A stretch of DNA of 48,707 nucleotides from Planctomycetota bacterium (GTDB taxonomy: Bacteria; Planctomycetota; Planctomycetia; Gemmatales; Gemmataceae). Position numbers and translations under genes: made by a program. Under the pieces are notes generated by a model. It made no database searches, was not told the origin of the DNA, and saw nothing but the letters and a program-made list of their open reading frames with translations. Of this stretch, positions 42,302-48,707 are shown in pieces (within the stretch, counting starts at the first letter, position 1; each line of letters starts with the position of its first letter). Where the stretch lies: contig VGZI01000022.1 in assembly GCA_016872605.1 (NCBI GenBank), forward strand, positions 1-48,707. Reading direction: 5' to 3'.

Positions 42302-42406
42302 TAAGTCTATCCATCAACGGATCGTAGACGGTGCACTAGTCTCCTTAGTTAAGAAATCACTGGGTACGATCGGAACCTCAATCCGTTCAAAGCGATCAGT
42401 GTCGCG

Positions 42407-43261
42407 CTAGCGAAGCACCGGCGCCATCGATTCTTGCGTAGAGTAAATGACATTGAATCGGCCACCCTGGAATGTCACGTAGAAGCTGCGAACGTTCGCC
42501 GTCAGCGGAGCGACCTTCGCGTTGAGGCCCTTGAGCATGTTCGCCAAACGATCGGTGGCGCGGCCACCTTGCTTGTTTATCTCCTGCTCCGCCATCATTC
42601 GGAAGTTGGGCCCGCCGACCCAGGCAACGACATCGTTGGCCATGCTCAGCACGTCGGCCGACAAGTTGCGCGAACTGAGCCGAGCATTGCGCACTGAAAT
42701 CGACGCCGAAGAGAGCCGCGGCACCGCATGCAGCTGGGGTGCGATCGTGGCGCGCAGGACGATGTCGAAATCCACCGCGATGCGCGGATCAGCTCGGCGA
42801 TCGAGACCGATGTCGATGCTGCCAAACACGGGAACCTTGGTCTTTACGATGGACGGAGTCGTGAACGTGGCTTCGATACGATTACCAGGGATGATGTACT
42901 CCAGGCAGATCTCCTGGCGCGAGGCGAGCCCGGTTGCGCGAATCGTGCCGGGCCGAATCACGACGTCATAAGGCTTGAAGCCGCGAAAGCTCGGGCCGGA
43001 CTGGTTGATGCGCTTGGGGAAGTCAACGGTGAGGAAGCGGCGAGCGTTCTGCCAGCCTTGATTGATAGGGGTGTTGACATTGATCGTGAACCCCCGGCTC
43101 TTCACTTTGGGGGTCATCTTGCCGGTGGCGGTCAGGGCGAAGTGGTTGAACGTGTCATACCGGAACAACGACGGCGGATCGTCGGCCCGGCTCGTTGCCG
43201 CGTTCGCCAATATCGCCATCGCTACCGTGACTCCGACACCCATTCGTTTGATTGTGAACAT
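42407..43261 (-). CDS. Exported protein of unknown function
   Basis: 284 residues with a signal peptide (MFTIKRMGVGVTVAMAILAN, cleavage near SRADD). The mature chain has no cysteines typical of haem or zinc sites; it is beta-rich with alternating polar/hydrophobic segments (IRPGTIRATGLASRQEICLE, KVPVFGSIDIGLDRRADPRI, AVDFDIVLRATIAPQLHAVP) and ends with a beta-hairpin-like SFYVTFQGGRFNVIYSTQES. I do not recognise a family; a lipid-binding or surface fold is conceivable but unproven. The start at 43261 is fixed by the signal peptide. It stands alone, facing away from the aldehyde dehydrogenase gene. Confidence 0.75.
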   Translation of the reverse strand: MFTIKRMGVGVTVAMAILANAATSRADDPPSLFRYDTFNHFALTATGKMTPKVKSRGFTINVNTPINQGWQNARRFLTVDFPKRINQSGPSFRGFKPYDVVIRPGTIRATGLASRQEICLEYIIPGNRIEATFTTPSIVKTKVPVFGSIDIGLDRRADPRIAVDFDIVLRATIAPQLHAVPRLSSASISVRNARLSSRNLSADVLSMANDVVAWVGGPNFRMMAEQEINKQGGRATDRLANMLKGLNAKVAPLTANVRSFYVTFQGGRFNVIYSTQESMAPVLR

Positions 43262-43630
43262 TGCTCTGCTCCGGTTCTAGGCTTCAATTTGCTGGGTCAA
43301 ACGAAACACAAACAATGCACCAAGCGTGCCGCAGATAGCTAACATTCGCATGATTTGACATAACGTGTTTTCAATAAAGTTGTTACGGATGAAACCTCCT
43401 TACGGCTTCGGGAATCGAGAAACGCGAGCTCGTATCTAACAAGCACTGAACGGTATCGATTTGATGTCACGTCTGCATTAGCGCATCCGCTGACCTGGGG
43501 GGAAGCGTGAGCGCTTTTCACAGCAATTGCACAGATACGTCAGCCGGCTGTTGCTTGACGCGGGCAGCCTTGGGTACGAAAATCGTCTTCGGCCAATCTC
43601 AATCTCTTTCAACTCAAAGGAGTGCCCCAA
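43262..43630. other. Divergent intergenic region
   Basis: 369 bases between the exported-protein gene and the aldehyde dehydrogenase gene, AT-richer near 43320-43400. No gene, repeat or clear operator is seen. caaaggagtg (43614-43623) is the ribosome binding site of the downstream gene. Confidence 0.4.
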
Positions 43631-45130
43631 ATGGTTACCGCGACTGCCAGCGCCCGCAAGAAAACAAACGGCAAACGGCCACGTGTCAAAGCTCAAGAGC
43701 CGATGCTGATCGGCGGCAAATGGGTCGATAGCGTCTCGGGCAGGACCTTCGTCACGCTCAACCCCTGCACTGGCGAGCCGATCTGCCAGGTCGCCGAAGG
43801 AGACAAGGCCGACGTCGACCTCGCTGTCAAGGCGGCGCGCAAGGCGTTCGAGGAAGGCCCCTGGTCCAAGATGACGGCGGCCGAGCGCGGCCGACTCATG
43901 CACAAGCTTGCAGACCTGATCGAAGAAAACGCCGACGATCTCGCCGCCCTCGAATCGCTCGACAACGGCAAGCCGTACAAGGACGCCCGCAACATCGACG
44001 TGCCGCTCACCGTCAAATGCTATCGTTACTACGCTGGCTGGACCGACAAGATCCACGGCAAGACGATCCCGATCGAAGGGCCGTTCTTCTGCTACACGCG
44101 TCACGAACCGGTGGGCGTGGTCGGGCAGATCATTCCGTGGAACTTTCCGCTCTTGATGCAAGCCTGGAAATGGGGACCCGCATTGGCAACCGGCTGCACG
44201 ATGGTGCTCAAGCCGGCCGAGCAGACGCCGTTGACCGCGCTGCGTGTGGCGGCCCTGGCGCAAGAAGCGGGCATCCCCGACGGCGTCATCAACGTTGTGC
44301 CTGGTTTCGGGCCGACCGCCGGCGCTGCCATCAGTGGGCACATGGATGTAGACAAAGTCGCGTTCACCGGCGAGCACACGACCGGACAGATCATCATGAA
44401 AGCCGCGGCCGAGAGCAACCTGAAACGGGTGACGCTGGAGCTGGGCGGCAAGAGCCCGAACGTCGTCTTCGCCGACGCCGACCTCGACGCTGCCGTTGAA
44501 GGCGCCTACTTCGGCCTGTTCTTCAATCAGGGCCAATGCTGTTGTGCCGGCAGCCGACTCTTCGTCGAAGACAAGATCCACGACCAGTTCGTCGACAAGA
44601 TGGTCAAGAAGGCCAAGGCACGAAAAGTCGGCGATCCGTTCGACCCCGCCACCGAGCAAGGGCCACAGGTTTCGCAAGAACAATTCGATCGCGTCATGGG
44701 CTACATCAAGGCAGGCAAGACCCACGGGGCCAAGATGCTCTGCGGCGGTAATCGCGTCGGCACCAAGGGCTACTTCATCGAGCCTACCATCTTCGACAAC
44801 GTCACCGATCAAATGAAGATCGCCCGCGAGGAGATCTTCGGTCCGGTCATGAACATACTTCGGTTCAAGGACATCGACGAAGTGATCCAGCGCGGCAACA
44901 AGACGTTCTACGGCTTGGCCGCCGCCGTCTGGACGCGTGACATCGGCAAGGCCCATCGCCTGGCCAACAGCCTCCGCGCCGGCACGGTCTGGATCAATTG
45001 CTACGACGTCTTCGACGCCGCTGCCCCGTTCGGCGGGTTCAAAATGTCGGGCATCGGCCGCGAGCTCGGCGAATATGCGCTGCAGAACTACACGGAAGTG
45101 AAGACGGTGACCGTGAACCTGGGACAATGA
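43631..45130 (+). CDS. NAD(P)+-dependent aldehyde dehydrogenase
   Basis: 499-residue class 1/2-like ALDH oxidising an aldehyde to the acid in the cytoplasm. The full signature set is present: [49 protein letters not shown], catalytic Glu in [18 protein letters not shown], catalytic Cys in [18 protein letters not shown], and [13 protein letters not shown]. The sequence resembles betaine/retinal-type ALDHs; the substrate is not known. The N-terminus has a Lys/Arg-rich extension ([20 protein letters not shown]) of ~20 residues. Start 43631 is set by AAAGGAG. A repeat hairpin follows at once. Confidence 0.93.
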   Translation: MVTATASARKKTNGKRPRVKAQEPMLIGGKWVDSVSGRTFVTLNPCTGEPICQVAEGDKADVDLAVKAARKAFEEGPWSKMTAAERGRLMHKLADLIEENADDLAALESLDNGKPYKDARNIDVPLTVKCYRYYAGWTDKIHGKTIPIEGPFFCYTRHEPVGVVGQIIPWNFPLLMQAWKWGPALATGCTMVLKPAEQTPLTALRVAALAQEAGIPDGVINVVPGFGPTAGAAISGHMDVDKVAFTGEHTTGQIIMKAAAESNLKRVTLELGGKSPNVVFADADLDAAVEGAYFGLFFNQGQCCCAGSRLFVEDKIHDQFVDKMVKKAKARKVGDPFDPATEQGPQVSQEQFDRVMGYIKAGKTHGAKMLCGGNRVGTKGYFIEPTIFDNVTDQMKIAREEIFGPVMNILRFKDIDEVIQRGNKTFYGLAAAVWTRDIGKAHRLANSLRAGTVWINCYDVFDAAAPFGGFKMSGIGRELGEYALQNYTEVKTVTVNLGQ

Positions 45131-45138
45131 CGGTCAGT

Positions 45139-45187
45139 GCCTGACGCGTCAGCGAAGGAAACGCTGTCGTTCGCTAACGCGTCAGGC
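45139..45187. repeat. Palindromic repeat after the aldehyde dehydrogenase gene
   Basis: 17-base arms (gcctgacgcgtcagcga and its complement, one mismatch) at 45139-45155 and 45171-45187. It starts 9 bases after the stop codon. Part of the same family as 35437 and 46992. Confidence 0.65.
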
Positions 45188-45331
45188 TTCGTGGCGGCGG
45201 CGGAGTGGCAAGACGAGTAATTCGCCAGTTTCCCGTTGCCGGGCTAAACCGCTCCGTTACACTACTGTTTACAATCACATACAATGTGGTTGGCTGTCAA
45301 TATGCATACCCCCTCGCAAAGGAGCATCGTT

Positions 45332-45850
45332 ATGTCGTTTCAGAAAATTGCCATCGCCCTCCTCCTCGGAGGATGCCTTGTCGTGGCTGGCGTCAGTGCC
45401 ATGGACATCCTCAACCCCGGCATGGCGCCCGAAAAAGGGACGTTCGACAAGCCGCACGGAAAGCTCGGCACGGCCGGAAAGGGACCATGGAGCGGCACCA
45501 CAATCGCTGCCGGCGTTGACGGCAAGCCACTGCCCGGTAAGGTCGTCAAGATCGTCGGCGAGATCATTGACATCTCGTGCTACACCCAACTCGGCAAGCA
45601 CGGAACCAAGCATCGCGATTGTGGTCAAAAATGCCTCCGAGCCGGCCAACCAATCGGCTTGCTCACGAAAGAAGGCAAAGTATATCTGCTAATGGACGAA
45701 GAGCACGATCCGCGCCGCGATGGACTCACGAACTTCCGGCAGGCGGCGATCGAGCACATGGCCTACGTGATGGAAGTCACCGGCACGTTGACCGAAGTGC
45801 CCGGCGCCAACATTCAGGCGCTGTATGTTCGTGGCTACTTGAAGCAATAA
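45332..45850 (+). CDS. Small secreted protein with conserved Cys motif
   Basis: 172 residues with a signal peptide (MSFQKIAIALLLGGCLVVAG). The mature part holds a region VKIVGEIIDISCYTQLGKHG, TKHRDCGQKCLRAGQPIGLL and GKVYLLMDEEH, with three cysteines and nearby His residues (C-x13-C-x3-C), suggesting a metal or disulfide site; an OB-like fold is possible. The end reads MAYVMEVTGTLTEVPGANIQ. I recall similar proteins near c-type cytochromes, but there is no named function. Start 45332 has AAAGGAG upstream; the longer frame to 45284 does not. The MauG-type peroxidase gene starts 65 bases downstream on the same strand, so the two are probably one functional unit. Confidence 0.75.
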   Translation: MSFQKIAIALLLGGCLVVAGVSAMDILNPGMAPEKGTFDKPHGKLGTAGKGPWSGTTIAAGVDGKPLPGKVVKIVGEIIDISCYTQLGKHGTKHRDCGQKCLRAGQPIGLLTKEGKVYLLMDEEHDPRRDGLTNFRQAAIEHMAYVMEVTGTLTEVPGANIQALYVRGYLKQ

Positions 45851-45860
45851 ACTGGTTTCG

Positions 45861-45896
45861 CGCTTGCGGCGAAGCGCGGCTGCTACGCCGCAAGCG
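45861..45896. repeat. Inverted repeat between the secreted protein and peroxidase genes
   Basis: Perfect 11-bp arms (cgcttgcggcg / cgccgcaagcg) around a 14-base loop. It could reduce transcription or stabilise the upstream mRNA within the presumed operon. Confidence 0.55.
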
Positions 45897-45914
45897 GCAT
45901 TTGGGGGTACCGTC

Positions 45915-46982
45915 ATGGGCCAGCGCGGCGTCGCACTTCTGATCATTTGCCTTGCTTCCACGATCGGCTCAGCGAACTTCTTCAACTCGAAATCGACGGC
46001 GAACCCCCTGTTCCCGGGCGATGGGCCGAAGATTCCGCTCGGGCTCGTCGAAATCGTTTGGCCCGACGACAACGAATACACGCCGGACAAGGCGGAACTC
46101 GGCTGGCTCTTGTTCTTCGACAAACGGCTATCGTCCGACGGCTCCGTTTCCTGCGCCAGTTGCCACGCGCCCGACCATGCTTTCGGCGACGGTGCTCCGG
46201 TGTCGACCGGCATCGGCAGGCAGAACGGCGGACGCAGCGCCCCGACCGTGATCAATCGCGCCTACGGTTTGCTCCAATTCTGGGATGGACGTGCTTCGTC
46301 CCTGGAGGCTCAGGCCAAAGGCCCCATCGCCAACCCCATCGAGATGACCACAGAAAAAGACGCTGCCAAAGCGCACGCCACTTGCATCGAACGCCTGCGC
46401 GAGGTCAAAGAATATCGCAAACGTTTCAAGAGCGTCTTCGGCACTGAGGACTTCACAATCGACCACGTCGCCAAGGCCATCGCGACCTTCGAGCGCATGG
46501 TAATCTCAGGCAACTCGGCGTACGACAAGTACAAAGCCGGTGACAAATCCGCGATGAGCGAAAACCAGGTACGCGGCATGAAGGTGTTCTTCTCCAACAA
46601 CGCCCGCTGCGACTCGTGCCACGACGGCGCCGCCTTCACGACGAATCAGTTCGCCAACATCGGCATCGGCATGGACAAGCCCAATCCCGACCTGGGCCGC
46701 TACAACGTGACCAAGGCAGAAGCCGACAAGGGCGCGTTCAAGACGCCCGGCCTTCGCGACATTGCTCGCGCGGCGCCATACATGCACGACGGCAGCCTGA
46801 AGACGCTCGAAGAAGTCGTCGAGCACTACGACAAGGGCGGCACCAAGAATCCCTGGCTGCACCAGGACATTCGGCCCCTCAAACTGACCAAGGGAGAAAA
46901 GGCCGATCTGGTTGCGTTCTTACACGCTCTCAACGGCGAAGGCTGGCAGCAGTTCAAGGCACCGACCTACACGCCGAAATGA
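45915..46982 (+). CDS. Dihaem cytochrome c peroxidase (MauG/CcpA family)
   Basis: 355 residues, exported (MGQRGVALLIICLASTIGSA). Two haem c motifs: VSCASCHAPDHAFGDG and CDSCHDGAAFTTNQFANIGI. Other family marks: LGWLLFFDKRLSSDGS, GGRSAPTVINRAYGLLQFWD GRA, AFKTPGLRDIARAAPYMHDG SLKTLEEVVEHYDKGG. It reduces H2O2 with electrons from a small cytochrome or copper protein in the periplasm, or, as MauG, modifies a partner protein. The Cys-rich protein encoded just upstream is a candidate partner. ATG 45915 follows GGGGG and gives the signal peptide; the frame upstream to 45864 does not. Confidence 0.92.
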   Translation: MGQRGVALLIICLASTIGSANFFNSKSTANPLFPGDGPKIPLGLVEIVWPDDNEYTPDKAELGWLLFFDKRLSSDGSVSCASCHAPDHAFGDGAPVSTGIGRQNGGRSAPTVINRAYGLLQFWDGRASSLEAQAKGPIANPIEMTTEKDAAKAHATCIERLREVKEYRKRFKSVFGTEDFTIDHVAKAIATFERMVISGNSAYDKYKAGDKSAMSENQVRGMKVFFSNNARCDSCHDGAAFTTNQFANIGIGMDKPNPDLGRYNVTKAEADKGAFKTPGLRDIARAAPYMHDGSLKTLEEVVEHYDKGGTKNPWLHQDIRPLKLTKGEKADLVAFLHALNGEGWQQFKAPTYTPK

Positions 46983-46991
46983 ATCACCTCA

Positions 46992-47051
46992 TCAGAGCCT
47001 GAAGCGTAAGCGAAGAATGACGCATACCTTCGCTTACGCTTCAGGCTCTGA
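46992..47051. repeat. Palindromic repeat after the peroxidase gene
   Basis: Perfect 24-bp arms (46992-47015 and 47028-47051) with a 12-base loop; core tcagagcctgaagcgtaagc. Nearly identical in arm sequence to the hairpin at 35437-35509. It starts 10 bases after the peroxidase stop codon and ends 17 bases before the next start, so it likely acts as a terminator. Confidence 0.8.
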
Positions 47052-47068
47052 ACATCCTTCCCTGACCC

Positions 47069-48181
47069 ATGGCATCCCGCCGCACCACCTCCGAACTCCC
47101 CGCTTGCTACGCGATGGTCCACGACGGGCTCGAACAGATCACCGGCGAAGAAATAGCCGACACTCTCGGCGGCGCCGTGAAACGTTCCGGCAGCGGCATC
47201 GTGGTCTTCCGCGTTGCTGACCTTACGCGCGACCTTCTGCATCTGCGAACGACGGAAGATGTCTTTCTCTACGGCTGGGGCACCGATGAACTGAGCTATC
47301 GGGCCAAGGACCTTGATACCATCGAACGCTGGACCGCTCGGAGCGTCGATTGGGATTTACTTCTGAAGCTGCACCATGCCGTCACGCCGAAGCCCAGAGG
47401 AAAGCCAACATATCACTTCGTCACCCAGATGATCGGCCCGCACGGCTACCGCCGTGTCGACGCCAAGGACGCGATGGTGCGCGGCCTGAAAGGCAAGCTG
47501 CCGGCGAGCTGGAAGTACGCCGACGATAACGCCTCGGTCGAGATTTGGCTCACTATCCACGGCGCCATGGCGATTTGTGGGATGCGGCTCTCCGACAAAA
47601 CCATGCGGCATCGGACATACAAACACGAACACTTGCCTGCGTCGATTCGGCCTACCGTCGCCGCCGCCATGGTGCGCCTGGCCGAGCTCAAGCCCAACCA
47701 GACTGTGCTCGATCCGATGTGCGGGGCCGGCACGCTCCTGGCCGAAGCGTTTCTCTATGCCAAAGGCCGACGCGCTTCCGACGGTTCGTTCTGGCAGATG
47801 CAGTTCGTCGGCGGCGATATCGATGCAAGCCACGTTCGTGCCGCGCAGGCCAATCTGCGCCAGTTTCACATCTCCGATGTGCGCGATTGGGACGCTCGCG
47901 AACTTCCGCTCGACGATGCGTCGGTCGATCGCATCGTGAGCAACCCGCCGTTCGGCAAGCAGCTTAGCACGCCGGAAGAGATCGTGCCGCTCTATCGCGA
48001 GAGCATCGCCGAGATGGGCCGTGTGTTGAAACCGGGTGGCAGGGTCGTGCTGATCGTTGCCGACATGCCGGCGCTGCGTGCGGCTGTTGAACATGTCGGC
48101 TGGAAGCAGGTTCGCCAGGCCAATCTGCGCATGCTCGGTCAACGCGCGACGATTGTCGTATATCAGAGCGTGAAGCGATAG
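47069..48181 (+). CDS. THUMP-type class I RNA methyltransferase
   Basis: 370 residues. N-terminal THUMP-like RNA-binding region (CYAMVHDGLEQITGEEIADT, LLHLRTTEDVFLYGWG) and C-terminal Rossmann methyltransferase of the UPF0020/Trm14-RlmL type: HLPASIRPTVAAAMVRLAEL, DPMCGAGTLLAEAFLYAKGR (SAM motif I), VGGDIDASHVRAAQANLRQF (motif II) and the N6/N2-methylation motif SNPPFGKQ. It probably makes m2G in tRNA (position 6) or 23S rRNA. The length fits Trm14/TrmN rather than the long RlmKL fusion. The start at 47069 is the only ATG that leaves THUMP intact. A hairpin precedes it and the next gene follows after 41 bases. Confidence 0.88.
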   Translation: MASRRTTSELPACYAMVHDGLEQITGEEIADTLGGAVKRSGSGIVVFRVADLTRDLLHLRTTEDVFLYGWGTDELSYRAKDLDTIERWTARSVDWDLLLKLHHAVTPKPRGKPTYHFVTQMIGPHGYRRVDAKDAMVRGLKGKLPASWKYADDNASVEIWLTIHGAMAICGMRLSDKTMRHRTYKHEHLPASIRPTVAAAMVRLAELKPNQTVLDPMCGAGTLLAEAFLYAKGRRASDGSFWQMQFVGGDIDASHVRAAQANLRQFHISDVRDWDARELPLDDASVDRIVSNPPFGKQLSTPEEIVPLYRESIAEMGRVLKPGGRVVLIVADMPALRAAVEHVGWKQVRQANLRMLGQRATIVVYQSVKR

Positions 48182-48222
48182 CCAACTCGATTGCGAGCCC
48201 TGGAAGCAGCAAGGATCAGGCC

Positions 48223-48707
48223 ATGTCCCCGCGACAAGTGTTGCTTGGGCTCGTCATTCTGTTTCAACTTGCGTTTCTGCTCTTGAGCAACACGCTGAGT
48301 ATTGTGAAAACGGCACGCGATCACCTGGCCACCGATCCGATCTCACTGCCTTGGCTTGACCCCATCGCCACCGGTCTGAACCATTGGGCTCAGTTCACCG
48401 GGCAAGAGCAAGATTGGCGTCTCTTCGCCCCGACCGTGACAAGGACGCCAGCCTTTCCTGTTGTTATTCTCTTCTTCGAAGACGAAATGCCTGACTTTGT
48501 GAAACTGAAACATGACGCGAGGAATGGATTTCACGTCGATCCAAACCGGATCAGCGTTCGCAGGTTCATTCTCCATTCGGACAATGAGCCTGCGGACATT
48601 CAGACCTTCTTTCGCGTCGGCAAGAGCCGCCTGCGCCGCGTCGAGAATCTGCTATGCGTGCTTCCGTTGGGCAAGACCGACGAGACCCGCGAGCAAGCCG
48701 CGGCTCG
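48223..48707 (+). CDS. Membrane protein of unknown function (3' end outside the window)
   Basis: Open from ATG 48223 to the window edge (161 codons). It begins MSPRQVLLGLVILFQLAFLL, a membrane helix near the N-terminus, then HWAQFTGQEQDWRLFAPTVT (a 'W.LFAP' motif I have seen in planctomycete membrane proteins), and a soluble-looking stretch with VVILFFEDEMPDFVKLK and FRVGKSRLRRVENLL. GGATCAGG precedes the ATG. It may share a transcript with the methyltransferase gene 41 bases upstream. No function is proposed. Confidence 0.65.
   Translation, partial: MSPRQVLLGLVILFQLAFLLLSNTLSIVKTARDHLATDPISLPWLDPIATGLNHWAQFTGQEQDWRLFAPTVTRTPAFPVVILFFEDEMPDFVKLKHDARNGFHVDPNRISVRRFILHSDNEPADIQTFFRVGKSRLRRVENLLCVLPLGKTDETREQAAA

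Larger units (their letters stand above)
41309..42406. other. 1.1-kb gene-free region packed with repeats
   Basis: No open frame here looks like a gene. It contains the tandem/inverted block at 41369-41435, the accaca-gagacacc motif at 41958-41987, three cacgaaaa units at 42158-42180 and a palindrome at 42254-42301, each of a different repeat type. The promoter of the response regulator must lie near 41309-41360. Confidence 0.6.

Noticed and set aside
43478..45127. A 549-codon open frame on the minus strand
   Set aside because: It is the mirror of the aldehyde dehydrogenase gene, whose sense strand carries all catalytic motifs; the antisense frame is open only because of high GC and codon bias.

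Overview
The window reads as chromosomal DNA of a planctomycete, most likely a Gemmataceae-like lineage. This is inferred from gene content: two DUF1549/DUF1553 'planctomycete cytochrome' proteins, a DUF1559 pilin-like protein, a DUF1573 protein, PQQ-propeller and GYF_2 (DUF4339) proteins, a eukaryote-like Ser/Thr kinase, a huge TPR-CHAT protein, many secreted proteins of unknown function, and dense families of short palindromic repeats between and inside genes. There is no phage, plasmid, CRISPR or rRNA. Most genes are single units or short runs rather than long operons.

Layout. 1-2.2 kb: start of rnr (RNase R) diverging from a lysine 2,3-aminomutase-type radical SAM enzyme. 2.2-6.1 kb: a gene-poor stretch, a PSD1 cytochrome-like protein and tRNA-Ser(GCT). 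6.1-9.2 kb: a frameshifted lipoprotein, threonine dehydrogenase, and a toxin whose antitoxin gene is broken. 9.2-13.3 kb: an unusual aldehyde dehydrogenase, a decayed DUF4058 gene, hemP with a Fur-like box, and a DUF1559 protein. 13.3-22 kb: amidohydrolase, kinase-PilZ fusion, xerD, aat, an exported protein, an esterase pseudogene and a PQQ-propeller protein. 22.6-27.3 kb: one 1573-residue TPR-CHAT gene. 27.4-35.5 kb: a membrane protein, a second PSD1-type protein, two GYF_2 proteins and a DUF1573 protein. 35.5-43.3 kb: an ABC-2 permease, an outer-membrane-protein remnant hit by a mobile element, then a minus-strand run of response regulator, HDOD-histidine kinase, Kdo hydroxylase and ComF, a repeat-filled gap and an exported protein. 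43.6-48.7 kb: aldehyde dehydrogenase, a small secreted Cys-rich protein, a MauG-type dihaem peroxidase, a THUMP RNA methyltransferase and a truncated membrane-protein gene.

Most notable observations. (i) A 158-bp non-autonomous mobile element occurs twice, each copy flanked by an 8-9 bp target duplication. Removing one copy in silico restores the aromatic C-terminus of an outer-membrane barrel frame. (ii) GC-rich repeats have been inserted in frame into at least three conserved enzymes. (iii) The CHAT domain has lost both catalytic residues. (iv) A Ser/Thr kinase is fused to a PilZ domain, and its ATP-binding loop is encoded upstream of any usual start codon. (v) hemP has a Fur-like box, and a second such box lies on the far side of a mobile element. 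(vi) Several genes are in fresh decay (antitoxin, lipoprotein, DUF4058, esterase). All assignments come from reading the sequence; no database search was run.
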